Assembly (NCBI GenBank): GCA_018376855.1 | Contig: JAHAAN010000023.1 | Coordinates: forward strand, 1-30,147 | Reading direction: 5' to 3' | Source of the DNA: Clostridiales bacterium | Lineage (GTDB): Bacteria; Bacillota; Clostridia; Christensenellales; QALW01 | DNA: 30,147 nt | Shown: positions 21,943-29,937 of the stretch, in pieces | Layout of the letters: each line of letters opens with the position of its first letter | How positions within the stretch are numbered: position 1 is the stretch's first letter | Program-made: the position numbers and the translations under genes | Notes under the pieces: model-generated | The model's database searches: none | What the model saw: only the letters and a program-made list of their open reading frames with translations | Told to the model about the DNA's origin: nothing

Positions 21943-23337
21943 ATGGCTGAAATGACAGGAAAAATCGTAAGCATCGTCGGCGCTGTAGTTGACGTTGAAT
22001 TTGAGCAGGCGCGGGTGCCTAAGGTGCATGATGCGGTCTTTGTTCCCACGGAGGAAGGGAAAACCGTGTGCCTTGAGGCGGCGCGGCTGATGCCGGACAG
22101 CACCGTGCGCTGCATTGCGCTTCATGCAACCGAGGGAATGCAGCGGGGCATGAAGGCATTTTCCGAGGGGAAGCCGATCATGGTGCCGGTGGGGCTTGGC
22201 ACGCTGGGGCGCACCGTCAACGTCGTTGGGGAGCCGATAGATAAAAAAGGCCCTGTGGAGACGGAAGAACGGCGGCCTATTCACCGGGAGGCGCCTACTT
22301 ATGCGGAGCAGGCGTTCCGAACGGAGATTTTAGAAACGGGCATCAAGGTGATCGACCTGCTTGCGCCGTATGTCAAGGGCGGAAAGATCGGGCTGTTCGG
22401 CGGCGCAGGCGTGGGCAAAACGGTGCTGATTCTGGAGATGATCCACAACATTGCCACGGAGCACGGCGGCTACTCGGTGTTTACCGGCGTGGGAGAGCGT
22501 TCGCGCGAGGGCAGCGACCTGCTTGAGGAAATGACGGCGGCAGGCACGATCGAGAAAACGGCTTTGGCATTTGGGCAGATGAATGAGCCGCCGGGGTCGC
22601 GTATGCGTGTTGCCTTCACGGGGCTGACTATGGCGGAATATTTCCGCGACGATATGAAAAAGGACGTGCTGCTTTTTATTGATAATATTTTCCGCTATAT
22701 TCAAGCGGGAAGTGAGGTCAGCGCGCTGCTGGGGCGTATGCCGTCCGCCGTGGGCTATCAGCCTACGCTTGCGCAGGAGATGGGCGAGCTGGAGGAGCGC
22801 ATTACCAGCACAAAGGACGGCTCCATTACCTCCGTGCAGGCTGTTTATGTGCCTGCCGACGACCTGACCGATCCTGCGCCTGCCACCACCTTTTCGCATT
22901 TGGACGCTACGACTGTGCTTTCCCGTTCCATTGCGGAAATGGGCATCTATCCCTCGGTGGATCCGCTTGCGTCCACGTCGCGCATTCTTGAACCGAGCGT
23001 GGTGGGGGAGGAGCATTACCGCGTAGCGCGGAAGGTGCAGGAGATCCTTCAGCGTTATAAGGAGCTTCAGGATATTATTGTGATTTTGGGCATGGACGAG
23101 CTGAGCGAGGAGGATAAGCTGGTGATCAGCCGCGCCCGTAAGATTCAGAAATTTCTTTCTCAGCCGATGTTTGCGGCGGAAGGCTTTTCCGCCTATAAAG
23201 GAGTATATGTTCCTTTGGAAAAGACCGTGGAGAGCTTTCGCGTGATTGTGGACGGAGATGCGGACGAGCTTCCCGACATGGCGTTTTATATGGTGGGGGA
23301 TATTGACGACGCGCGCCGGAAGGCGGAAACGCTCTGA
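21943..23337 (+). CDS. atpD: ATP synthase F1 subunit beta
   Basis: The catalytic subunit, 464 residues. P-loop GGAGVGKT (153-160), the catalytic glutamate in GERSREGSDLLEEM, the Walker B aspartate in VLLFIDNIFRY, then LLGRMPSAVGYQPTLAQEMG. Two positions in the conserved IFRFTQAGSEVS stretch differ (IFRYIQAGSEVS), and GERTREGND reads GERSREGSD; all are mild. A GTG at 21934 is in frame, but ATG 21943 suits the AGAAAGG site better and gives the usual MAEMTGKIVSIVGAVVDVEF. Confidence 0.97.
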   Translation: MAEMTGKIVSIVGAVVDVEFEQARVPKVHDAVFVPTEEGKTVCLEAARLMPDSTVRCIALHATEGMQRGMKAFSEGKPIMVPVGLGTLGRTVNVVGEPIDKKGPVETEERRPIHREAPTYAEQAFRTEILETGIKVIDLLAPYVKGGKIGLFGGAGVGKTVLILEMIHNIATEHGGYSVFTGVGERSREGSDLLEEMTAAGTIEKTALAFGQMNEPPGSRMRVAFTGLTMAEYFRDDMKKDVLLFIDNIFRYIQAGSEVSALLGRMPSAVGYQPTLAQEMGELEERITSTKDGSITSVQAVYVPADDLTDPAPATTFSHLDATTVLSRSIAEMGIYPSVDPLASTSRILEPSVVGEEHYRVARKVQEILQRYKELQDIIVILGMDELSEEDKLVISRARKIQKFLSQPMFAAEGFSAYKGVYVPLEKTVESFRVIVDGDADELPDMAFYMVGDIDDARRKAETL

Positions 23338-23383
23338 TTTTTGAAAAACCGCTTCGGTGCGGTGTGCGAAAGGGTGGCATTGC

Positions 23384-23806
23384 ATGAATGCGTTCAAGCT
23401 TGAGATCGTGACGCCTGAGCGAATTTTCTATAACGGTACGGCGGAATCGTTGATTCTTAACACGCCGGACGGACAGCTCGGCGTGCTTTACGGGCATGAG
23501 CCGATGGTGGCCACGCTGGAGGCCAGCGAGCTTACGGTGAAAATAAACGGTGAAAACAGAGTTGCCGTCTGCACGGGCGGGTTTGTTGAAATGCTCGGCG
23601 AACAGGCGTATATTTTTGTTCAAAGTATCGAATGGCTGGAGGAGATCGACGTGGCGCGCGCCGAAATTGCGCTTGCGCGTGCAAAACGCAAGCTGGAGGC
23701 GGCGGATAATATCTATGACCGCCAGCGCTTTTTGTGGGCGTTGGAACGTGCGGAAACGCGCCTCAAGGCTGTGGAACGCCAGCAGCAAAGCTCGAATGGA
23801 AAGTAA
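23384..23806 (+). CDS. atpC: ATP synthase F1 subunit epsilon
   Basis: Last gene of the operon. The N-terminal beta sandwich of about 85 residues has FKLEIVTPERIFYNGTAESL and TPDGQLGVLYGHEPMVATL. The C-terminal helix pair (DVARAEIALARAKRKLEAA, WALERAETRLKAVE) is the regulatory arm that can block rotation. 140 residues, normal. The ATG at 23384 follows AAAGGGTGG; the open frame extends upstream to 23357 without a ribosome site. A strong terminator follows at 23845-23880. Confidence 0.95.
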   Translation: MNAFKLEIVTPERIFYNGTAESLILNTPDGQLGVLYGHEPMVATLEASELTVKINGENRVAVCTGGFVEMLGEQAYIFVQSIEWLEEIDVARAEIALARAKRKLEAADNIYDRQRFLWALERAETRLKAVERQQQSSNGK

Positions 23807-23844
23807 AACGCAGACGGAACCGAAGGGTTCATAAAGCGGTTCAG

Positions 23845-23880
23845 GGCAAAACGAGCCGCAACGGTTTGTTTTGCCTTTTT
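23845..23880 (+). terminator. Intrinsic terminator of the ATP synthase operon
   Basis: A continuous 14-bp stem (23845-23858 with 23862-23875, including two G-T pairs) with a CAA loop is followed by T5. It closes the operon 39 bases after atpC. Confidence 0.93.
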
Positions 23881-23934
23881 ATGCGGTGCAGCCAGCTATA
23901 GCGCTTTTGAGCATAAATTAAAATTTTTTCAAAG

Positions 23935-23967
23935 AAGAAACGCCCATATCACATATGGGCGTTTCTT
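23935..23967. terminator. Perfect 15-bp hairpin, terminator of the TasA-like gene
   Basis: AAGAAACGCCCATAT (23935-23949) and ATATGGGCGTTTCTT (23953-23967) pair perfectly around CAC. Both ends read GTTTCTT outward, so it is symmetrical. It lies between the converging ATP synthase operon and the gene ending at 24074 and would serve mainly the latter. The remaining bases 23968-24073 hold nothing I recognise. Confidence 0.75.
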
Positions 23968-24073
23968 GACAGAGTCTTTTTCAGCGCATGTTTAAGACGT
24001 TTCGGTACTGCCTTGCGCGGTGTTAGCGTTATTCGCGGCGCTTTTTTAAAGGCTTATATAACAACCGGCTCCG

Positions 24074-25465
24074 TTATTCCTCCGGTATAACCGTATAGAG
24101 AGTCTTACCGTCTTTTTCTTGGGAGACGACCTTATAGCCTTCCGCTACATAGTTTGTTCCCTGCCCGTCGGCCTGGTTGTCAGATGGGTCGAAGTTGACG
24201 AATGTACCGCCGGTAACAACGATTTTTGCATTGCCGGCCGCTGCTTGGTCATCCTTACAGTTGAGCAAAAAGGTCGGATTTTCGGCGCCGAGAAGCTCGA
24301 AGTAGCCGCCGGAAATGTTAACGGTGCCCTTTTCCGCATAAATTACAGCAGATCCGCCCTCGTTAACCAGAAAATTACCGCCCTCGATATTCACGGTTCC
24401 CTCGTTGCTGGAAAGCCAAACGACGTTATCCGTGGCAGTGTAGCTGCCGTTGTTTCCCTTTAGGGTGACGGTATTGTTCAGATAGCGCAGCATGAAGCCG
24501 AAGGTGCGGCTTGGGGAGAAGGCAACGTGACTGTCGCTCACATCTATAGTATAATTTCTTGATTTTCCGATCGAATCGGTAAACGGAGTCATCTGGGAAA
24601 TATCTTCGGTTACGGTAATAAGCTTGATGCTCTTATTGGTAAGAGCCGATCTCAGGGATGCGGCGGTGTTGGCAGACGACATTTCAAAGCCATAAAGCGC
24701 GTCCTTATCGTAATCGGTACCGAAGCCGTCGCTTTCCTCGGAAACCTGAGTGGCGAAGAGGCTTAGGCTTATGTAGATCGTAGGGGCGCCCTCGGAATCT
24801 CTTGCGGAGGTAAGCTGGTTTGCGGCGTTATCCACCCACGTGGGCATATAGACCGCAAGGGTAAACACGTCGGTTTTATGGGAGTTGTCAAGTTTAATAT
24901 CGGTACCGTTCACAGCGGAAAGCCCGGTCGCGCCCATAGCGTTTTTTTCGATATCTCTATCGGAAATCCAAAGCTCTTCGCGGGTATGCACATCGGCGGC
25001 GCCTTCGATTTTATTAAACACAAGATACTGGGAGACCTTGAACTTGGCGTTCGTGCCGGATGCGTTTTTTTCGACGCTGGTATAGCTTTTTTCGCTCCCG
25101 CCGGAAGCGTTTGCATAAATGTTTGCAGTCAGCTTATACTTAAGAGCGAGAGTACCGGCGTTACGAATGCGAAGCTGGACATACTCGGTGTGGCCGGGTT
25201 CCCAAAGGGTCGCGTTTTCGCCTTCGGCAGGCTTGAAAAGAGAGGTGTTGGGGTCAACAGGCTCCCATATGGGTTCGCCCTCGGCGTCCACGCCGGTTTT
25301 ATATTCCAGTTGGATGTCGAGGTTTCCGGCAACAATGGTGTTGAGACCGGTTGAGACAGAATCGTTGAACCATGCAAAGGTGGTTCCCGCGAGCATCGAC
25401 ACGCATATCAGTAAGGAAAATATGCTATAAATCAATGTTCTTTTTGCAGAGTTTTGTTTGGACAT
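24074..25465 (-). CDS. Secreted TasA/camelysin-like protein with beta-helix-like tail
   Basis: 463 residues. The N-terminus (KRTLIYSIFSLLICVSMLAG then TTFAWFNDSVSTGLNTIVAG) is the SipW-type signal peptide plus the first strand of TasA/CotN-like fibre proteins; NLDIQLEY and WEPGHTEYVQLRIRNAGTLA are typical of that fold. From about residue 340 the pattern changes to short repeats: GTVNIEGGNF, GTVNISGGYF and AKIVVTGGTF, each about one turn of a parallel beta helix. I infer an exported matrix or adhesion protein. The ATG at 25465 has AAAGGAGG just upstream; the frame runs to 25561 but that part is basic and out of character. No SipW peptidase gene is in the window. It is transcribed alone through a very long leader. 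Confidence 0.85.
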   Translation of the reverse strand: MSKQNSAKRTLIYSIFSLLICVSMLAGTTFAWFNDSVSTGLNTIVAGNLDIQLEYKTGVDAEGEPIWEPVDPNTSLFKPAEGENATLWEPGHTEYVQLRIRNAGTLALKYKLTANIYANASGGSEKSYTSVEKNASGTNAKFKVSQYLVFNKIEGAADVHTREELWISDRDIEKNAMGATGLSAVNGTDIKLDNSHKTDVFTLAVYMPTWVDNAANQLTSARDSEGAPTIYISLSLFATQVSEESDGFGTDYDKDALYGFEMSSANTAASLRSALTNKSIKLITVTEDISQMTPFTDSIGKSRNYTIDVSDSHVAFSPSRTFGFMLRYLNNTVTLKGNNGSYTATDNVVWLSSNEGTVNIEGGNFLVNEGGSAVIYAEKGTVNISGGYFELLGAENPTFLLNCKDDQAAAGNAKIVVTGGTFVNFDPSDNQADGQGTNYVAEGYKVVSQEKDGKTLYTVIPEE

Positions 25466-25857
25466 AAGCTCCTCCTTTTGTTTTATTTTACCGCGTTTTT
25501 TGCGGTTATGAGCGCTGATACGCCGCTTTCCTTTCGCGACTCGGGAAGGAATGGGCGGCATGAGTATTTACAAACGTTGAAATATTATCGCTGTTGAATT
25601 TAGATTCTTGTTTAATCATACGGATTTAGGGGCGTTTGCGTTAAGTCAATGCAAACACGACGATAAGCGCCGCGCAAGGACGGCGCGCGATAGCTATATG
25701 ATGAGAAAGATGGAAAATTCCGTTTTGATGCCGCGGACACGGATATCGAAACGTGCCAATTCAATAGTTTTCTGTTTTGAAAATTGCTTTTTGCAGTATA
25801 TTTTCTTTTTGCTTTAATAAACCACCCATTTTACATGATATGTTCTATATATGTCTT
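25466..25857 (-). promoter_or_regulatory. 390-base leader of the TasA-like gene
   Basis: Between the promoter at 25864-25891 and the start codon there is no convincing gene. Pairing elements occur: GTTTGC/GCAAAC (25634-25639, 25651-25656), GCGCCG/CGGCGC near 25668-25687, a GCCGC/GCGGC pair around 25520-25560, and an ACCGC/GCGGT hairpin (25490-25494, 25502-25506) 12 bases ahead of the ribosome site. No known riboswitch is recognised. A leader of this size usually means control of translation or RNA stability. Confidence 0.45.
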
Positions 25858-25863
25858 ATTATT

Positions 25864-25891
25864 ATTATAGTTAAAACAAAACAAAAGTCAA
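25864..25891 (-). promoter_or_regulatory. Promoter of the TasA-like gene
   Basis: On the minus strand TTGACT (25886-25891), 16 bases, and a perfect TATAAT (25864-25869). The region from here to 26051 has no gene; a GCTTCGG/CCGAAAGC hairpin followed by TTAAAAATAA (about 25975-26010) may end the hydrolase transcript. Confidence 0.7.
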
Positions 25892-26051
25892 TAGAAGATA
25901 AAAATTTTTCTGCTTATGCGAACCGGTGTGAAACGTGTAAAGGGATGAGAGGGAACATTGCGGTAAATCCTTTATTTTTAAGGCTTTCGGGGGATTTTGC
26001 CGAAGCTCTGTGAAGGGCAGCGCTTATAAACTGCGGTTTTTAAATTGAAAG

Positions 26052-27023
26052 TTATTCAACGGAGCAAAGGAATGAAAATCCTTTCTCAATTACATGCGTC
26101 ATGCCGTCTCCGCTTGGCATATGTCCGCTGCTTTTTACAACGGTGAAATGTAAATTTTCATTTCCGGACTCTTTTACAAAAGATTCTATATATTTCGTTG
26201 ACGTAACAATATCGGTGTCTCCCTGCATAATTAAATACGGAATCGTAATGCGATCAAGGGTGCTTGTTAAATCCATATGAATAAGCTCTTGAAACAGAGA
26301 TTGATTTTTCCTTGTTCCGTTAACAACTACGGCCATAAAATCCTTTACCGTATAATCAGGGCTGGTAAGCAGGCCGAAAATGATCTTTCCCATAGGTGTT
26401 TTACCGCCGTTTTTTGCTTGATATCCTTCGGTATGACGGCGGATCAGTCCCGCTATGGTCATGATTTCTTTTTGACCGATGGAATCGACGGTTTTCAGGT
26501 ATTCCAGCTTTTCTTTTTCCTTTTTGTTTAGCTTGGATTTTTCCAAGGCGTCAAACACTTCTTTGTTAAAAAACAGATTCTTCGTTATCTGCCCGTACAC
26601 CGCGATGCGGTTGAGCAGTTCGGGCGCTTGGACGGCGGCGTTCGCCGCTAAAATCGAGCCCCAGGAAACACCGAAGAGGTTGATTGGGTTTTCGGGGAAG
26701 TCGCTTCGCACAGCTTTGATCAGATCTACGGTCATTTTGGTGTAGCTGTCGATAGAGAAAGCATTGTCGATAGGATAATCGTTCATGCCGCAGCCAAGCT
26801 GATCCCAATAAACCATAATAAATTGATCTGTAATTTCAGGGAACAGCCCTCTGCTTCCGGCACAAAACGGAATGGGCGAGCCGGGGCCGCCATGAAGATA
26901 GATGATAATCGGAGAGGCACTGTTTTTACCCTCAAATAAAACTTTCTGGGAATATCCGTTTAAATCATAAGTTTTTATTTCGGAAACCTGACAGCTTTTT
27001 ATGTATTTTTTTCGTTTGCTCAT
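26052..27023 (-). CDS. Alpha/beta hydrolase, proline-iminopeptidase-like (S33)
   Basis: A 323-residue soluble hydrolase. HGGPG (residues 44-48) is the oxyanion-hole motif of proline iminopeptidases. VYWDQLGCG is the following family strand, and GVSWGS carries the nucleophile S120. The acid is in QGDTDIV (D269 or D271) and the base is H301 in SSGHMPS. A helical cap lies between residues 145 and 250. No signal peptide. By family it should release N-terminal residues from short peptides or hydrolyse related amides or esters; the true substrate is open. The start at 27023 has AGGAGG upstream and the promoter at 27060-27088. Monocistronic, with lower GC than its neighbours. Confidence 0.85.
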   Translation of the reverse strand: MSKRKKYIKSCQVSEIKTYDLNGYSQKVLFEGKNSASPIIIYLHGGPGSPIPFCAGSRGLFPEITDQFIMVYWDQLGCGMNDYPIDNAFSIDSYTKMTVDLIKAVRSDFPENPINLFGVSWGSILAANAAVQAPELLNRIAVYGQITKNLFFNKEVFDALEKSKLNKKEKEKLEYLKTVDSIGQKEIMTIAGLIRRHTEGYQAKNGGKTPMGKIIFGLLTSPDYTVKDFMAVVVNGTRKNQSLFQELIHMDLTSTLDRITIPYLIMQGDTDIVTSTKYIESFVKESGNENLHFTVVKSSGHMPSGDGMTHVIEKGFSFLCSVE

Positions 27024-27059
27024 GTTTTTTGGCCTCCTGCAAAATTGCTTTATCAGTTC

Positions 27060-27088
27060 ATTATAAAATAACGCCTGCCGAAAAGCAA
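27060..27088 (-). promoter_or_regulatory. Promoter of the hydrolase gene
   Basis: On the minus strand TTGCTT (27083-27088), 17 bases, TATAAT (27060-27065). The start codon lies about 30 bases downstream of the predicted transcription start. Confidence 0.75.
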
Positions 27089-27165
27089 ACTCTTTTCAAC
27101 AGGAATCGGCTTCCTTGCGGTACGTTTCCTAACAGAGGGGTTCGGTTTTTGTCTTTAAAAACACA

Positions 27166-27194
27166 TTGACATCTTTCGCGTTGTATGATAAAGT
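27166..27194 (+). promoter_or_regulatory. Promoter of the polyamine leader RNA and operon
   Basis: A perfect TTGACA (27166-27171), 17 bases, TAAAGT (27189-27194). No other promoter-like pair is seen between the terminator at 27532 and the first gene, so this should drive the whole operon. Confidence 0.65.
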
Positions 27195-27200
27195 AATCGC

Positions 27201-27532
27201 ACGATCTTTCGGAATCTTCCGAAAGAGCCAGATCGCTCCCCGTTTCACGGGGATAAGCCTTACGGACAGGCGGGTCGGTTGCCGGGCGGTAAAATCCGCA
27301 TTATTGATTGAGTTAAAAGCTCAAATTTTATAAGTTGGTACATTTGTTACTTGCCTTTGGGCGAATCATCTTGTGAAACGGTCAATAAGAGCAGCAACCA
27401 CTTGCTGAAAATACTCTGAATCCAAGCGATTTTTGTCTGTATCCGCTGAATATCCGCGTTTTTGCGCGTGTATGGGGATTTTTTGATCGAATTATGCAGA
27501 TGGCGTTCGCCGTCTGCTTTTTTATTTTTTCC
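27201..27532 (+). ncRNA. Structured leader RNA of the polyamine operon, class unknown
   Basis: About 330 transcribed bases fold into several hairpins. CGATC/GATCG (27202-27206, 27231-27235) encloses TTTCGG/CCGAAA; CCCCGT/ACGGGG at 27238-27252; GCCT/AGGC at 27257-27271; GCGG/CCGC at 27286-27299. TTATTGA/TCAATAA (27301-27307, 27382-27388) closes a larger domain. CAGCAA/TTGCTG (27392-27407, CCAC loop) is closed by AGAG/CTCT. The transcript ends in an intrinsic terminator. The CAGCAA...TTGCTGAAAATACTC part recalls Firmicutes 6S RNA from memory, but I cannot confirm it. Either a riboswitch-like attenuator or an independent RNA; the former fits the 22-base distance to the gene. Confidence 0.5.
27498..27532 (+). 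terminator. Strong terminator/attenuator ahead of the polyamine genes
   Basis: GCAGATGGC (27498-27506) pairs with GCCGTCTGC (27511-27519) through one T-G pair around GTTC, followed by T6, A, T6. It stands only 22 bases before the TTG start codon at 27555. Confidence 0.93.
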
Positions 27533-27554
27533 ATAGGCAGGAAAGGAGTATGGA

Positions 27555-29012
27555 TTGGATCTGGAAAAGCAAAAATCCGCGCCGATTTACGAGGCGTTGG
27601 AACAGTTTCGCCGTAGGCGCGTGGTTCCGTTTGATGTGCCCGGTCATAAGCGCGGGCGGGGGAATCCCGAGCTTGTGCAGCTGCTGGGGGAACGCTGCGT
27701 GGGGCTTGATGTGAATTCCATGAAACCGCTGGATAATCTTTGCAACCCGGTTTCTGTAATCCGGGAAGCTGAGGAGCTTACCGCGGAGGCGTTTGGGGCT
27801 GCGCATGCCTTTTTCATGGTGGGCGGCACGACAAGCTCGGTGCAGAGCATGGTGCTTTCCGTCTGCAAGGCGGGCGATAAAATCATTTTGCCGCGCAATG
27901 TGCATAAAAGCGTGATTAACGCGCTGATTCTTTGCGGCGGTATTCCTGTGTATGTTAAGCCTGCGATTCACGGCGAGATCGGTGTGGCGCTGGGAATGGA
28001 GACGGACGCCGTTGAGGCGGCGATTCTTCAGAATCCGGACGCCGTTGCGGTGTTTGTGAACAACCCTACCTATTACGGAATTTGTTCGGATCTCCGTGCG
28101 ATTACAAAGCTGGCGCATGACCATGGAATGAAGATGCTGGTGGATGAAGCGCATGGCACGCATCTTTATTTTGCCGACGGTCTGCCCATTTCCGCGATTG
28201 CTGCGGGGGCAGATATGGCGGCTGTTTCCATGCATAAATCCGGCGGGAGCCTGACGCAAAGCTCTATGCTGCTGTTGGGGGAAAATATGGATCCCGGTCA
28301 TGTGCGCCAGATCATCAACCTAACGCAGACGACCAGCGCTTCCTATCTGCTGCTTTCAAGCTTGGACATTTCGCGCCGGAATTTGGCGCTGCGCGGGCGG
28401 GAATCGTTTGCGCGGGTGATCCGCATGGCGGAATATGCGCGCGAGGAGATCAACGGTATCGGCGGCTATTACGCTTACGGGCGCGACTTGGTGGACGGGC
28501 GGACGGTGTTTGATTTTGACGTAACCAAGCTTTCCGTTTATACGCGCGGCATGGGGCTGACGGGGATCGAGGTCTACGATCTGCTTCGTGACGAATATGA
28601 TATTCAGATTGAATTCGGGGATTTGGGGAATATTCTTGCGTATATTTCAATCGGCGACCGCTTGCAGGACATTGAACGGCTGGTGGGCGCGCTGGAGGAT
28701 ATTAAGCGGCTGTACCAAAAGGAGGATCCGTTTGCGCCTTCGGTGAACGATTTTATTCAGCCCGAGGTCATTTACTCGCCGCAGCGTTCGTTCTATGCCG
28801 AAAAGGAATCGCTTCCGATTCGCAGCGCGGCAGGGCGCATCAGCGGAGAGTTTGTCATGTGCTATCCTCCGGGGATCCCGATCCTTGCGCCTGGCGAGCG
28901 TGTTACGGAGGAAATTATCGAGCATATTCTGTATGCGCGCGAAAAAGGCTGCTCCCTGCAGGGAGCAGCCGATCCTGCGGTGGATTTCCTGCAGGTGATT
29001 AAGGAGCGGTAG
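27555..29012 (+). CDS. speA: Orn/Lys/Arg decarboxylase, probably arginine decarboxylase
   Basis: A fold-I PLP decarboxylase of the short (485-residue) Gram-positive type. VPFDVPGHKRGRGNP near the N-terminus, VGGTTSSVQSMVLSVC for cofactor binding, VDEAHGTHLYF, and the PLP lysine K228 in SMHKSGGSLTQSSMLL. The last is the form seen in Bacillus SpeA, so arginine to agmatine is the best guess; lysine or ornithine cannot be excluded by motif alone. The TTG at 27555 is preferred, with AAAGGAG six bases away; an ATG at 27551 is out of frame. Context (spermidine synthase next) supports polyamine formation. A perfect 24-bp palindrome lies in the coding sequence near the 3' end. Expression must pass the terminator at 27498-27532. 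Confidence 0.87.
   Translation: MDLEKQKSAPIYEALEQFRRRRVVPFDVPGHKRGRGNPELVQLLGERCVGLDVNSMKPLDNLCNPVSVIREAEELTAEAFGAAHAFFMVGGTTSSVQSMVLSVCKAGDKIILPRNVHKSVINALILCGGIPVYVKPAIHGEIGVALGMETDAVEAAILQNPDAVAVFVNNPTYYGICSDLRAITKLAHDHGMKMLVDEAHGTHLYFADGLPISAIAAGADMAAVSMHKSGGSLTQSSMLLLGENMDPGHVRQIINLTQTTSASYLLLSSLDISRRNLALRGRESFARVIRMAEYAREEINGIGGYYAYGRDLVDGRTVFDFDVTKLSVYTRGMGLTGIEVYDLLRDEYDIQIEFGDLGNILAYISIGDRLQDIERLVGALEDIKRLYQKEDPFAPSVNDFIQPEVIYSPQRSFYAEKESLPIRSAAGRISGEFVMCYPPGIPILAPGERVTEEIIEHILYAREKGCSLQGAADPAVDFLQVIKER
28947..28970. repeat. Perfect 24-bp palindrome inside speA
   Basis: Twelve-base arms, GGCTGCTCCCTG and its exact complement, meet without a spacer around CTGCAG. In RNA this gives a 10-bp stem with a TGCA loop, with no U-tract. 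It encodes KGCSLQGAAD, 14 codons before the stop, so it may act on the mRNA between speA and speE. Confidence 0.85.
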
Positions 29013-29024
29013 GGGGATTGGCTT

Positions 29025-29885
29025 GTGAATAATATTTGGTTTTCCGAAATGCATACGGACAGCTTGAAGATGAGCATCCGCGTCAATCGCCAGCTGTTTT
29101 CAGCCGAAAGCGAGTACCAGCGCATCGATGTGTTTGAATCGCCGCAGTTCGGCCGTTTTCTGACGCTTGACGGAGATATTATCTTTTCCGAGCAGGATGA
29201 GTTTATTTATAATGAGATGGTGGTCCATGTGCCGATGGCGGTGCATCCGTGCGTCAGAAGGGTGCTTATCATCGGCGGCGGGGACGGCGGCGTGGCGCGT
29301 GAGCTGACTGCTTATCCGGAGATCGAGCAGATCGACGTGGTGGAGCCGGATGAGGTTTTTGTGCAGGCCTGCCGCGAATTCTTTCCGGACGCCGCTAAGG
29401 GCTTTGACGATCCGCGCGTGAACATCATTCACCGCGACGGCCTGCGCTTTCTGCGCGGCCGCACAGGGGAGTACGACCTGATTATCAACGATTCAACCGA
29501 TCCGTTCGGGCACACGGAGGGGTTGTTTACAAAGGAATTTTACGGCAGCTGCTACCGCGCGCTTAAAGAAGACGGCATTACCGTTTACCAGCACGGCAGC
29601 CCGTTCTTTGACGAGGACGAGACGGCGTTTTGCACCATGCATCGCAGGGCGTATCAAAGCTTTCCGATCAGCCGCGTGTATCAGGCGCATATTCCCACCT
29701 GCCCGTCCGGCTATTGGATGTTCGGGTTCGCGTCGAAAAAATATCATCCCGTCAATGATTTTGACGCTGCACGCTGGAACAGGCGCGAAATTAAAACGTG
29801 GTATTATACCACCAATCTGCACATGGGGGCTTTTATGCTCCCTAAATATGTGGAGGATCTGCTTATTTCCGCCGAAAAGAACTGA
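29025..29885 (+). CDS. speE: Spermidine synthase (aminopropyltransferase)
   Basis: Transfers an aminopropyl group from decarboxylated SAM to putrescine (or a related amine). 286 residues. The glycine-rich loop LIIGGGDGGVARE is at 82-93, the acidic residue for the ribose is in DVVEPDE, and the catalytic aspartates are D156 and D159 in NDSTDPFG. The N-terminal strands (FSEMHTDSLKMSIRVNRQLF, FGRFLTLDGDIIFSEQDEFI) are typical. GTG at 29025 follows AGGGGGA and is 12 bases after speA. No SAM decarboxylase (speD) is in the window, and the following gene belongs to the alternative carboxyspermidine route, so its real role in this operon is a point of interest. Confidence 0.93.
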   Translation: MNNIWFSEMHTDSLKMSIRVNRQLFSAESEYQRIDVFESPQFGRFLTLDGDIIFSEQDEFIYNEMVVHVPMAVHPCVRRVLIIGGGDGGVARELTAYPEIEQIDVVEPDEVFVQACREFFPDAAKGFDDPRVNIIHRDGLRFLRGRTGEYDLIINDSTDPFGHTEGLFTKEFYGSCYRALKEDGITVYQHGSPFFDEDETAFCTMHRRAYQSFPISRVYQAHIPTCPSGYWMFGFASKKYHPVNDFDAARWNRREIKTWYYTTNLHMGAFMLPKYVEDLLISAEKN

Positions 29886-29937
29886 GAAGTTAAAAATACA
29901 TTTTGGGAAGGATAAAAAAGAAACGGAGGATTTTTTT

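Noticed and set aside
22330..23397. Long minus-strand frame (355 codons) opposite atpD
   Set aside because: It is the mirror of the beta-subunit gene; no ribosome site, no promoter, and a His/Arg-rich translation with no family likeness.
25466..25561. 32-residue N-terminal extension of the TasA-like protein
   Set aside because: It would bury AAAGGAGG inside the coding sequence and place a basic segment ahead of a perfect signal peptide.
25608..25817. Plus-strand frame of 69 codons in the TasA leader region
   Set aside because: Weak ribosome site, no family likeness, and opposite to a promoter and leader with better support.
27201..27532. T-box, SRP RNA, tmRNA or RNase P RNA in the polyamine leader
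   Set aside because: No TGGNACCGCG antiterminator, no GGAAGGAAGCAGC loop, no tmRNA ends and no RNase P core motifs are present.
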